DNA from: Rhizobacter koreensis
Lineage (GTDB): Bacteria; Pseudomonadota; Gammaproteobacteria; Burkholderiales; Burkholderiaceae_C
Length of the DNA: 64,000 nucleotides
Assembly (NCBI RefSeq): GCF_013366375.1
Contig: NZ_JABWMJ010000009.1
Span: forward strand, 1 to 64,000
Reading direction: 5' to 3'
Positions 25,656 through 33,885 of the stretch are shown one piece after another. Under the pieces are notes generated by a model that had not been told where the DNA came from, searched no databases, and worked only from the letters and a program-made list of their open reading frames with translations. Within the stretch, counting starts at the first letter, position 1; each line of letters opens with the position of its first letter. Position numbers and translations under genes: made by a program.

Positions 25656-25913
25656 TCAGACGCTCCTCGCTTCGTAGCGACTGCGGCTCTGCGAGCCGTG
25701 CGAGGTCTCGCAGCCCTTCGGAACGTCAATGAAGAAGCGCATGCGCTCAAGCGCCTCGGGCGTTGGGCAGAAGACCTCGCGCGTAGTCGCATGACCCGGT
25801 ATCGTCCAGACGGACTCCCACCACCCGACGCACAGATCGATCACCTCCGCTGCGGTCGCGGCCGACACCCAAAGCAACAGCAGTGCGGCGGTGGCGGCCC
25901 TGGAAGTGCGCAT
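25656..25913 (-). CDS. Small exported hypothetical protein
   Basis: This 85-residue protein has a signal peptide (MRTSRAATAALLLLWVSAATA, cleavage before AEVIDL). The mature part reads CVGWWESVWTIPG, then REVFCPTPEALERM and FFIDVPKGC, with three spaced cysteines and a tryptophan-rich start. The GWWE...CPTPE pattern faintly recalls DUF3617 proteins, which open with GLWE and contain a C(L/V)TPE motif. Those are longer, so this might be a shortened member. The ribosome-binding site is weak. Probably periplasmic; role unknown. Confidence 0.5.
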   Translation of the reverse strand: MRTSRAATAALLLLWVSAATAAEVIDLCVGWWESVWTIPGHATTREVFCPTPEALERMRFFIDVPKGCETSHGSQSRSRYEARSV

Positions 25914-26130
25914 GGTGCACCGCGAGTCTCGCCGCTAGCGAGCATCGAGGACTCGCGTGCATCACGCACTTCGGCGCGCCGCGCGCGTAAACGAGCCGCC
26001 TGAAAGCGGTCCTCGGCAAAGGTCTCCTACTGGCCGAGAACGCTCCGTTTGCGCCCCGCCACAAAGCTGTTATTCAGAGGCGGCCGCCTCGTCACCGCGA
26101 CAGGTGCGGCCGCTCCGGTCCTGAGTCAGC

Positions 26131-26742
26131 TCAGATTTCCGTCTGCTCAGAGATTTCAAGCGCATCATCGACCTCGATACCCAGGTACCTGACAGTCGAC
26201 CCGAGCTTGGAGTGTCCGAGCAACAGCTGCACCGCCCGAAGGTTCTTGGTGCGCCGATATATCAGCGTCGCCTTGGTCCGCCGCATGGAATGGGTGCCGT
26301 ACTCCGCCGGATCCAGCCCGAGCTCCTCGACCCAGCGCTCAAGAATGCGCGCGTACTGACGGGTGCCCAGGTGCGGCGAGCCGTGGATGCGGCTCGGGAA
26401 CGGAAAGTCCTCCTGCTTCAGACCTGCCTGCTTGATCCAAGCCTGCACCGCCTCGTTGGTAGCCGGCGTGATCTCGAACTGCACAGGACGGTGGGTCTTG
26501 TGCTGCATGACGATGGCACGCGCTGCCACCTGATGACCGTGGCAAACGTCCCGCACCCTGAGCGCGACGAGGTCGCAGCCCCGAAGCTTGCTGTCAATGC
26601 CAAGGTTGAAGAGCGCCAGCTCCCGCGTACGGCCCTGCATCTGCAGCCTGACGCGAAGCGCCCATATGTCCCTGACCTTGAACGGCGCCTTCTGCCCGAC
26701 GATCTTGCCCTTGTTCCACGGCTCCTGATGAGTGGTTCCCAT
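26131..26742 (-). CDS. Tyrosine recombinase consisting of the catalytic domain only
   Basis: This 203-residue site-specific recombinase of the phage-integrase fold starts at the ATG at 26742, with GGAG six bases upstream; another ATG four codons earlier has no such site. Catalytic residues are visible: Arg in SKLRGCDLVALRV, His-x-x-Arg in THSMRRTKATLIY, His in LLGHSKLGS and the nucleophile Tyr in TVRYLGIE. The N-terminal SAM-like DNA-binding domain of normal integrases is missing. This family of short recombinases, beginning with a PWNKGK motif, is common in proteobacterial accessory DNA. Its targets are unknown to me. No attachment site was found near it. Confidence 0.87.
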   Translation of the reverse strand: MGTTHQEPWNKGKIVGQKAPFKVRDIWALRVRLQMQGRTRELALFNLGIDSKLRGCDLVALRVRDVCHGHQVAARAIVMQHKTHRPVQFEITPATNEAVQAWIKQAGLKQEDFPFPSRIHGSPHLGTRQYARILERWVEELGLDPAEYGTHSMRRTKATLIYRRTKNLRAVQLLLGHSKLGSTVRYLGIEVDDALEISEQTEI

Positions 26743-27021
26743 GGCGGTCTCCACAAAGTTGAGGGCCGATTAGGTTGCGCTTCCGGGCTGTGCGGGCCGC
26801 GGCGGGGGTGTTACCACTCACTCGGAACGGCCGCGAGCGGCGAGGGTCAGCTCTCAGGTACAAGGGCAGGCGATCAGTGTCGGCCACAAGCGGGGGCTCG
26901 CCGCACGCTCCGAGAGCAGTCGCTCCGTCCGTTTGCCACCGGGTATAGAAGCCGTTAGCTAACGATGTGAGCGGGCTCTCGCGGGTTCCTTGAGGGGAGG
27001 TCGTTTCGGCGCTGCGCGTTC

Positions 27022-27177
27022 CTAGCGGCGGCTTGAAGCCCCGCGGTTCAGGCCGAAGGACGCAACGACGAAGCAAGGCAGGCAAGCATCCAGACCGCCG
27101 CAATGGGCGCGGGTAAAGGTGTCCGCGTGGTCGCGGACCTTGTTCTTCAGGTCGTTGTGGTCGACGTCAGTGGGCAT
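27022..27177 (-). CDS. Possible small protein, 51 residues
   Basis: AGGAG lies seven bases before the ATG at 27177, a strong ribosome-binding site for this region. The product begins MPTDVDHNDLKNKVRDHADT and continues with HCGGLDACLPCF, giving three cysteines in a short space. The composition is less Arg/Pro-rich than that of spurious frames in this DNA. It lies 279 bp upstream of the short tyrosine recombinase on the same strand. The family is not recognised. The remaining bases between 26743 and 27398 show nothing else. Confidence 0.4.
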   Translation of the reverse strand: MPTDVDHNDLKNKVRDHADTFTRAHCGGLDACLPCFVVASFGLNRGASSRR

Positions 27178-27398
27178 GTACAGGCTCCTGGGCAAGGGCC
27201 AGTCGAGCGAGATGAGCCGGTATCTCGGCGTAGTCTCCAGAGCATCGCCTGTGCACAAGTGTCACAGATGCTGTTCCACATCGTTCATTGAAGCGGTGCG
27301 AGGTCGCTCTCCATACTCGGCAGGCCATTACGAGCCGCTTCGCCGCCGGGCAGTTCCGCCCCTGGCAAGGTCAGCATACCCAGGACAAGGAGACAAAG

Positions 27399-28430
27399 TT
27401 GAACCTCGTACGCGCGTTGCGCACGGCCCTTATTTCCGCGGCCATCGCCGTTCCCCTCGGCGCCTCGGCCCAGACCGTCCTCAGACATTCGAACTGGTTC
27501 CCCGAAGGCCAGGTCATGCGGGTGAAGGTGATCGAACCGTGGATCGCGGAGGTGGCCAAGGTCACCAACGGACGGGTCAAGATCGAGACGCTGCCGAAGG
27601 TGGTCGGCAGCGTCGCCGGGCAGTTCGACGTCGCCCGCGACGGCCAGGCGGACATCGTAGTGTTCTCCAACGGTTACACCCCCGGCCGCTTCGACGTGCT
27701 CGAGATCGGCGAACTGCCGTTCCTCGGCGACAAGCCCGAGGTGTTTGGCCCCGCGCTGCACCGCTTTTACACCAAGTACGCGGCGCAGTACGGCGAGTAC
27801 AAGGGCGTCGTCCCGCTGTCGGTATTTGTGGTGGCGCCGCCCCAGCTTTTCAACAGCAAGCGTCCGCTTCGAAGCGCCGCCGACTTTAAGGGGCTGAAGA
27901 TCCGCAGCAACTCCCAGGGCACGACGCAGGCGCTCACGCTCCTCGGTGCAGTGCCGGTTTCGAAGCCGGCCACCGAAACCTACGAGCTGATGTCGGCTGG
28001 CGTGCTCGACGGCACGGTGATGCCCCCGGAGTCGATCCTCCCGTTCAAGCTGGTCGAGCAGTCCAACTACGCCACCATCATTCCCGGCGCGCTGACGAAC
28101 TCGATCCTCACGCTGGCGATCAATGAGGACAAGTGGAAGGCGCTGTCCCAGGTCGACCGCGACGCCATCGCCAAGATATCCGGCGACGTCTTCGCCCGCA
28201 ACATCGGCTTGGCGTACATCGCCGGAAACGAGGCTACTTGGGAGGCGATGCGCAAGGCGGGCAAGTCGATCGAGACCGCGAACCCGGCGATGGTGGCGGA
28301 GATGAAGCAGTTGCTCAAGCCGATGGAGACGGCGTGGGCCGAGAAGGCGAAGAAGCGGGGGGTTGCGCAGCCTGACAAGCTCCTCGAGGCGCTGCGCGCC
28401 GAGGTTGTCGCGGTCCAGGCTGGGCGCTGA
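27399..28430 (+). CDS. dctP: TRAP transporter periplasmic binding protein
   Basis: This 343-residue receptor captures a carboxylate in the periplasm for a sodium-driven TRAP permease. The TTG at 27399 is the likely start: AGGAGA lies six bases upstream, and it opens a normal signal peptide (MNLVRALRTALISAAIAV, ending GASAQ). Family motifs are LRHSNWFPEG, FDVARDGQADIVVFSNGYTP, LPFLGDKPEV, FKGLKIRSNSQGTTQALTLL and LMSAGVLDGTVMPPESI. The Arg in KIRSNS is the residue that binds the substrate carboxylate in the DctP family. It is the first gene of a five-gene plus-strand operon. The substrate is unknown, but the nearby P450/ADH/ALDH genes point to an alicyclic or terpenoid acid. Confidence 0.92.
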   Translation: MNLVRALRTALISAAIAVPLGASAQTVLRHSNWFPEGQVMRVKVIEPWIAEVAKVTNGRVKIETLPKVVGSVAGQFDVARDGQADIVVFSNGYTPGRFDVLEIGELPFLGDKPEVFGPALHRFYTKYAAQYGEYKGVVPLSVFVVAPPQLFNSKRPLRSAADFKGLKIRSNSQGTTQALTLLGAVPVSKPATETYELMSAGVLDGTVMPPESILPFKLVEQSNYATIIPGALTNSILTLAINEDKWKALSQVDRDAIAKISGDVFARNIGLAYIAGNEATWEAMRKAGKSIETANPAMVAEMKQLLKPMETAWAEKAKKRGVAQPDKLLEALRAEVVAVQAGR

Positions 28431-28434
28431 CGCC

Positions 28435-28938
28435 GTGGCTCGGCCACGCGCGATCGAGCGGGCGATGCGGGTGCTGGAGGGTGCGGCCGCACTTCTCCTG
28501 CTGCTGCTAATGCTGGTGGTGCTGGTCGATGTCGTCGGCCGCAACGTCGCCAATCGGCCGCTTCCCTGGGGCACCGAGTTCCTCGAGATCGTTCTCGGGG
28601 CGATGATCTTCCTGCTGTATCCGGTGCTCGCCTGGAGCGGCGGGCACATCACTGTCGACCTGATCAGCACCCGGCCACAGATCCGGCGCGCGCAGCGCAC
28701 GCTCGCCTCCGTGATCGGTGCCACCCTGTTCGCCCTCATCGCATGGTGCCTCGGCCGACAGGCGATGAGGGCGATCGGTTACGGCGAGGCGACGCCGATC
28801 CTCGGCATTCCCCTGGGCGTGGTGCTGACCGGCATGTCGATCCTCGGCGCTGCGGCGGGGCTCGCCTTCGTCGCGGCCATGGCACGGACCTGGCGCGGCA
28901 AAACCGACGCCCCGTCGCACCATATCGAGGCAATCTGA
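28435..28938 (+). CDS. dctQ: TRAP transporter small membrane subunit
   Basis: This 167-residue inner-membrane protein has four predicted helices, including LLLLLLMLVVLVDVVGRNV, LEIVLGAMIFLLYPVLAWSG and VIGATLFALIAWCLG. The DctQ signature is present as the conserved VVGRNV and W/GGHITVDL segments. The GTG at 28435 lies four bases after the dctP stop. The next gene begins directly after its TGA. It forms the membrane module together with DctM; separate Q and M proteins are the usual non-fused arrangement. Confidence 0.88.
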   Translation: MARPRAIERAMRVLEGAAALLLLLLMLVVLVDVVGRNVANRPLPWGTEFLEIVLGAMIFLLYPVLAWSGGHITVDLISTRPQIRRAQRTLASVIGATLFALIAWCLGRQAMRAIGYGEATPILGIPLGVVLTGMSILGAAAGLAFVAAMARTWRGKTDAPSHHIEAI

Positions 28939-30243
28939 ATGCTTGCCGCCTGCCTCGCCTTTTTCGTCGCGTTCTCGCTGATTCTGTTCCAGATTCCCAT
29001 CGCGACCTCGCTCGGCCTCATCGGCTTCACCGGCTATGTCGCACTCAGCGGCTGGACGCCGGCGCTCAGCATGGTGGCTACGGTCACCAAGGACAGTACC
29101 CTCGTCTACTCGTTGATCGTGCTGCCTCTGTTCGTCCTCATGGGCAACCTGGTCGCGGGCGCCGGCATCTCGGGCGACCTGTTCCGCGCCGCCCAGGCCA
29201 TCGTCGGCCGACGGCGCGGAGGCGTCGCGATGGCGACGGTGGTGGCCTGCGGCAGTTTCGGCGCCATCTGCGGCTCGAGCGTCGCGACCGCCGCCACCAT
29301 GGGCAAGGTGGCCATCCCGGCGATGCGCCAGCTCGGCTACGCGGATTCGCTCTCGGCTGCCGCGGTGGCGGCTGGCGGAACCCTGGGCATCCTGATCCCG
29401 CCGAGCATTATCATGGTGGTTTACGGCGTGGCCACGCAGACGCACATCGGCATGCTGTTCGCGGCCGGCATCATTCCGGGGGTCATCGCCATCCTCGGCT
29501 ATGTCGCCGCCGTCAAGTGGTCGGTGCGGCGCAAACCCGAGTTAGCGCCGGTGGCCGAGAAGGTCGAGGCGCAGGACATCTTCGGCCTAGTGAAGTCGCT
29601 GTGGCCGGTGGCGGTGATCTTCGGCGTCGTCATGGGCGGCATCTACGGCGGGTACTTCACCTCCATTGAAGCGTCCGGCATCGGCGCCTCCGCGGCGATG
29701 GTGTTCGCGCTCACCCATCACTCGCTGCGCCTGAAGGACATCTACGCCATCCTCGTCGACACGGCAAAGACGTCGACCATGATGTTCGCCATCATTCTCG
29801 GCGCGGCGCTGTTCAGCGAGCTGATCAACCAGACCGGTGTGCACCAGGCGCTGCTCCACGTGGTGCAGGGCAGCGGCTTGCCGCCGTTCGGAATCATCCT
29901 GCTGATGATCGTGCTCTACATCCTGCTCGGCAGCGTGCTCGAGAGCCTGTCGATGATCCTGCTGACGGTGCCGATCTTCTTTCCGATCATCAAGCAGCTC
30001 GGCTACGACCCGGTCTGGTTCGGCATTCTGATCGTGATGGTGGTGGAGATCGGCCTGATTCATCCACCGATCGGCGTGAACCTGTTCGTCATCCGCTCGG
30101 TAATGCCCGACATTCCGATGATGAGCGTGGTGCGGGGAATCATCCCGTTCATAGTCGCCGACCTGCTGCGCATCCTCTTGATCGCCGCCGTGCCCGCGCT
30201 GTCGTTGTGGCTGCCGCGACTGCTCTTTCCCAACCCGAGCTAG
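28939..30243 (+). CDS. dctM: TRAP transporter large permease
   Basis: This 434-residue integral membrane protein is the transport channel of the TRAP system and has about twelve hydrophobic segments. Family hallmarks are FVLMGNLVAGAGISGDLF, CGSFGAICGSSVATAATMGK, GTLGILIPPSIIMVVYGV, and near the end GLIHPPIGVNLFVI. The start codon directly follows the dctQ stop. It works with DctQ and the DctP receptor for Na+-coupled uptake. Nothing unusual is visible in length or motifs. Confidence 0.93.
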   Translation: MLAACLAFFVAFSLILFQIPIATSLGLIGFTGYVALSGWTPALSMVATVTKDSTLVYSLIVLPLFVLMGNLVAGAGISGDLFRAAQAIVGRRRGGVAMATVVACGSFGAICGSSVATAATMGKVAIPAMRQLGYADSLSAAAVAAGGTLGILIPPSIIMVVYGVATQTHIGMLFAAGIIPGVIAILGYVAAVKWSVRRKPELAPVAEKVEAQDIFGLVKSLWPVAVIFGVVMGGIYGGYFTSIEASGIGASAAMVFALTHHSLRLKDIYAILVDTAKTSTMMFAIILGAALFSELINQTGVHQALLHVVQGSGLPPFGIILLMIVLYILLGSVLESLSMILLTVPIFFPIIKQLGYDPVWFGILIVMVVEIGLIHPPIGVNLFVIRSVMPDIPMMSVVRGIIPFIVADLLRILLIAAVPALSLWLPRLLFPNPS

Positions 30244-30296
30244 CGGCGATCGCGCCGGCCTCGGCCGACGCGAGCCGCATCCAACGGAGTTCCTTC

Positions 30297-31451
30297 GTGT
30301 CCGAGAGCCTGATGCTGTCCGCGCAGGACGATCTGTTCGTCCATCAAATCCCGGAGCCGGTCCGCCACGTCGGCACCAGCGACCGCAATTTCTACGATCG
30401 CCACTACTTCAACGTCCACGCCTGCTGCAACGATTTCTTCGTCATCATGGGAATGGGCCAGTACCCTAACCTAGGCACCCAGGACGCTTTCGTCTCGCTT
30501 CGCCAGGGCAAACGCCAGACAACCTTGCGCTCGTCGCGCGCGCTCGGCGACCGCGGCGACATGGCCTGCGGCCCGATCCGCATCGAGGTCCTCGAGGGCC
30601 TGAAGCGGATCCGCATCGCGATCGCCCCGAACGAGAGCGGCATCGAGGCCGACCTCGTCTTCGATGGCACGCACCGGCCGCAGCTCGAGCCGCGCCAGGT
30701 GCAACGCCGCAACGGCCGCGTGATCCACGACGTGATGCGCTATTGCCAGACCTCGAAGTACGGCGGCTGGATCAAGGCCGGCGGAACGACTTGGAGCGCC
30801 GACGACGTGCCGCTGCGCGGCTACCGCGACCGCTCCTGGGGCGTGCGCGCCATCGGCCGCCCGGAACCGAACGACACTGCGATCAGCGGCAACGCGACGC
30901 TCAGCGGCCTGTTCGGCACCGCCGACTGGAGGCGCCTGCACATGGCCTGTCAGTTTGAGGACTGGACCGTCAACATCAAGCTGCACGAGGACCCTGGCGG
31001 CGTGCGTTCGCTGGAGGACGCGGTGCGGATGTGGAACGACGGTCGCCCGCCGGAGCCGCTGGGCCGGCCGGCGTTCGAGATCCTGCGCTTTAGTCCGGAT
31101 CGTCGCTTCATCGAGGAAGCGCGCTTTACGTTCATCCGGCCCGACGAGCCAACGCGCACGCTGGAAGTGCGCCAGCTGCTGCCGCTGTATCTTGAGGCGG
31201 GCACCGGCTACGGCAACCGGCCGCTGCTCGAGTGGATGCACGGCCAGTTCCGCGGCGAGAGCGTCACCGATGTCGTCGTCTTCGATGTCGACGCGCTCGA
31301 TCCGGTCCTCGCCGGTCCGATTGATTGCCTAGCGACGATGACCATGGATGGGCAGACCGGCCATGGACTGTTCGAGTACACGCTGTTCGGGCGCACCGAC
31401 GGCTTCGAAGGCCCGGGCCACTTTAACGCCCGGCCGGCACCGCCTCGCTGA
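30297..31451 (+). CDS. Conserved protein of unknown function in a TRAP/kinase operon
   Basis: This protein of about 384 residues starts at the GTG at 30297, with CGGAG eight bases upstream. There is no signal peptide. Recognisable segments are DDLFVHQIPEPVRHVGTSDR, FVIMGMGQYPNLGTQDAF, RIEVLEGLKRIRIAIAPNE and RGYRDRSWGVR. Alternating hydrophobic residues and the (R/G)RDRSWGxR motif suggest a beta-barrel of the CrtC/AttH lipocalin-like kind, but this is a weak inference. I recall similar proteins beside acyl-CoA metabolism and APH-like kinase genes, always uncharacterised. It is followed seven bases later by the kinase-like gene. A role in binding or modifying a hydrophobic substrate would fit. 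No function is assigned. Confidence 0.7.
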   Translation: MSESLMLSAQDDLFVHQIPEPVRHVGTSDRNFYDRHYFNVHACCNDFFVIMGMGQYPNLGTQDAFVSLRQGKRQTTLRSSRALGDRGDMACGPIRIEVLEGLKRIRIAIAPNESGIEADLVFDGTHRPQLEPRQVQRRNGRVIHDVMRYCQTSKYGGWIKAGGTTWSADDVPLRGYRDRSWGVRAIGRPEPNDTAISGNATLSGLFGTADWRRLHMACQFEDWTVNIKLHEDPGGVRSLEDAVRMWNDGRPPEPLGRPAFEILRFSPDRRFIEEARFTFIRPDEPTRTLEVRQLLPLYLEAGTGYGNRPLLEWMHGQFRGESVTDVVVFDVDALDPVLAGPIDCLATMTMDGQTGHGLFEYTLFGRTDGFEGPGHFNARPAPPR

Positions 31452-31457
31452 GCACCT

Positions 31458-32579
31458 ATGGGCATCATCGACGACCGCGACGTCGACCTGTGCGCGCTGC
31501 GGGCACGCTTCGGCCGATGGCTGCAGGGTCGGCCCGGCATGGCGCGCGCCGAAGTCCGCTCGCTGTGCCACGCCAGCAGCGCGAACGGCTTTTCCAACGA
31601 GACCTATCGGCTGGTGGTCGCCGAGCCCGGACAGACGGAGCAGACGCTGATCCTGCGCCTGCCCCCGTCACGCACCGGCTTCTTTCCCGACTACGACATC
31701 GCCCGCCAGTACGCCTTCATGCAGCAGCTCGAAGGCGAGGCGGGGCTGCGGCTGGCGCCGTGCCGCTGGCTCGAGCTCGACCCGGCGGCGCTCGGCCGGC
31801 CGTTCTTCGTCACCGACTTCATCGCAGGCGAAGTGGCCGGCGACAATCCCTGCTACGTGCGCGAAGGCTGGATCGTCGATGCGACCGCCGAGCAGCGCCG
31901 GCGTCTCTGGGACGGCAGTGTTGCGCAGCTGGCGCAGCTGGCCCGCGTGCGGTGGCAAGGGGATCGTCTGCGGGCACTCGACTGGCCGGACCGGAGCCGC
32001 CCGCGCCTGCAGCAGCACCTGGATCACTGGACCGCGCTGGCCGCTTGGGGCCGTGCACAGCTGCCGAACGCAGGCGATGACGTGCCGATGGCCGAGCTGG
32101 CGCGCTGGCTGGAGCGACACCGTCCGGCCGAAGACCTCGCGGGCGTGGTCTGGGGCGATTCGCGCTTCGGCAACGTCATCTATCGCGGGTTCGAGCCGGC
32201 GGCGCTGCTCGACTGGGAACTCGCCGTGATCGGCGACCCGATGATCGACCTAGCCTACATGCTGTTCCACGTTTTCCTGATGCAGCTCTACCACGGGGAC
32301 TCGGAGACGACGCCGCGTCGGCTATCGGGCTTTCGCGGCGATGCCGAAACCGTGGCGGCGTACTGTGAGGCGACCGGACGCACGCCGCGGGACTACCGCT
32401 ACTACTGGTTGTTCAACGCCTACAAAATGCTCTGCATCTGGCAGTGCAAGGCGGCGCTGATGCTGCGCACCGGCACGTGGGACCTGGGGCAGGCGCTCGA
32501 GTGCGCCGCTGGGGGCAGGCTCAGGCCACACATCGGTGCGGTGCTGGCCGGCGGGCCCGATGCCGCCTACTTGCGCTGA
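31458..32579 (+). CDS. Aminoglycoside-phosphotransferase-fold kinase-like protein
   Basis: This 373-residue member of the APH/choline kinase fold has an N-lobe with ANGFSNETYRLVV and LILRLPPS (the Lys is replaced by Arg at this position). The catalytic loop is VVWGDSRFGNVIYR with the Asp and Asn in place. The metal-binding Asp follows in AALLDWELAVIGDPMIDLAY. This matches the subfamily often found next to acyl-CoA dehydrogenase genes in lipid and steroid catabolism rather than antibiotic-resistance enzymes. It is the last gene of the dctPQM operon and converges on the P450 gene with 32 bases between. The phosphate acceptor is unknown. Confidence 0.85.
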   Translation: MGIIDDRDVDLCALRARFGRWLQGRPGMARAEVRSLCHASSANGFSNETYRLVVAEPGQTEQTLILRLPPSRTGFFPDYDIARQYAFMQQLEGEAGLRLAPCRWLELDPAALGRPFFVTDFIAGEVAGDNPCYVREGWIVDATAEQRRRLWDGSVAQLAQLARVRWQGDRLRALDWPDRSRPRLQQHLDHWTALAAWGRAQLPNAGDDVPMAELARWLERHRPAEDLAGVVWGDSRFGNVIYRGFEPAALLDWELAVIGDPMIDLAYMLFHVFLMQLYHGDSETTPRRLSGFRGDAETVAAYCEATGRTPRDYRYYWLFNAYKMLCIWQCKAALMLRTGTWDLGQALECAAGGRLRPHIGAVLAGGPDAAYLR

Positions 32580-32595
32580 GCCGCGACGTCCCAGT

Positions 32596-32610
32596 TCACT
32601 GGTTCAGTGA
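32596..32610. terminator. Short stem-loop between convergent operons
   Basis: TCACTG and CAGTGA pair around GTT exactly between the two convergent stop codons. The stem is only six base pairs and no T tract follows, so it is a weak candidate for a bidirectional terminator. Confidence 0.3.
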
Positions 32611-32611
32611 C

Positions 32612-33868
32612 CTAGGCGGCAGCCGTGGCGGCTTCCTCGAGGTGCATCCGCACCGGCAGCCGCTTCAGCCCGCCCACGAACGAGGTCTCGACCCAGGCGG
32701 GCTCGCCGTTGAGCTCGAAGGAGTCGACACGGGAGAGCAGTTCGCGGAACAGGATCTGCAGTTCGAGCTTGGCCATGAACATGCCGAGGCACACGTGCGC
32801 GCCGAAGCCGAAGCCGACATGCCGGTTGGGATTGCGATCGACACGAAATGCGAACGGATCGCCGAATACGTCCTCGTCGCGATTTGCGGAGGGGTAGCAC
32901 ATCATCAGGTGCTCGCCGGCCTTGATGTCCTTGCCGCGCAGCACGTAGTCCTCAGTCGCCGTACGGAAGAAGTGCTTCACCGGCGAGACCCAGCGCACCA
33001 TCTCATCCACGGCCAAAGGCACGAGCGACGGATCGGCTTTCAGCTTGCGCCACTGCTCGGGGTTCTGCATGAGCGCCAGCAGGCCGCCCGCGGCCGTTCC
33101 GCTGGTGGTGTCGTGGCCGGCGCTGGCTAAAGCGATGTAGTACGAGGACGCCTCGTAGTGGCCGATCGGCCGGCCGTCGATTTGCGAGTTGGCGATCACC
33201 GAGGCGACGTCGTCGGTCGGGTTGCGGCGCCGGTCCTCGCTCACGCCGTCGAAGTAGGCGATGTAATCCTGCGTCGCCTTGATCAGATCGGAGCCCTTCT
33301 GCACCTCGGCGTCGCTGCCGCCAAAGTAGGCCTGGGTGATGCGCAGCAGCCGGGTCTCGTCGGCCGCAGGCAGACCGAGTATCAGCATGATTACCCTCAG
33401 CGGATACCAGACGGCGATGTCGGCGTAGAAGTCCAGCTCAGGGCCCTTCTCGACGAGGTCGTCGACGGTGCGCTTGGCGAGCGCGGCGATCCGCGCCTCG
33501 AGCTGCTTCACCTGCTTCGGCTGGAACCAAGCCTGGGTAAGCTGGCGGTAGGCCTTGTGGTCGAGCCCGTCCATCTGCGGCAGGCCGCGCACGAGGTGAG
33601 TCTTGCCCTGCATCAGCTCGAGGATCTCGCGCTGAAAGTCGATGCTGAAGAGCTTGGAGCGCGGCGCGTTCAGGAACCGGTCCTGCTGGCGCTCGATCTC
33701 CATCACGTCGGCGTGCTTGCTCACCGTCCAGAACGGCTCGAAGCCGTCCGGCTCGGTCCAGTGCACCGGATCTTCCTCGCGCAGCCGGCAGAACACCGCG
33801 TGCTGGACGTCGAGGTCGCCGTAGGTCTTGTTGCTGGCGATCGCGTTATCGAGGTTCTTGTCCTGCAT
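32612..33868 (-). CDS. Cytochrome P450
   Basis: This 418-residue soluble bacterial P450 starts at the ATG at 33868, preceded by GGAGACGAC. The I-helix oxygen-activation motif is ASAGHDTTSGT, the ExxR motif is EMVRW, and the heme-binding loop is FGFGAHVCLGMFMAKLEL with the axial Cys. These place it among proteobacterial P450s that hydroxylate terpenes, alkyl chains or steroids. No ferredoxin or ferredoxin reductase gene is adjacent, so redox partners must come from elsewhere. It is the third gene of a minus-strand operon after the aldehyde and alcohol dehydrogenases. That order suggests hydroxylation followed by two oxidations of the same carbon to an acid. Confidence 0.93.
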   Translation of the reverse strand: MQDKNLDNAIASNKTYGDLDVQHAVFCRLREEDPVHWTEPDGFEPFWTVSKHADVMEIERQQDRFLNAPRSKLFSIDFQREILELMQGKTHLVRGLPQMDGLDHKAYRQLTQAWFQPKQVKQLEARIAALAKRTVDDLVEKGPELDFYADIAVWYPLRVIMLILGLPAADETRLLRITQAYFGGSDAEVQKGSDLIKATQDYIAYFDGVSEDRRRNPTDDVASVIANSQIDGRPIGHYEASSYYIALASAGHDTTSGTAAGGLLALMQNPEQWRKLKADPSLVPLAVDEMVRWVSPVKHFFRTATEDYVLRGKDIKAGEHLMMCYPSANRDEDVFGDPFAFRVDRNPNRHVGFGFGAHVCLGMFMAKLELQILFRELLSRVDSFELNGEPAWVETSFVGGLKRLPVRMHLEEAATAAA

Positions 33869-33885
33869 GTCGTCTCCGCGATGCT

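Noticed and set aside
27285..28739. 484-codon minus-strand frame over the TRAP genes
   Set aside because: Shadow frame: DctP and DctQ motifs and start sites are clear on the plus strand.
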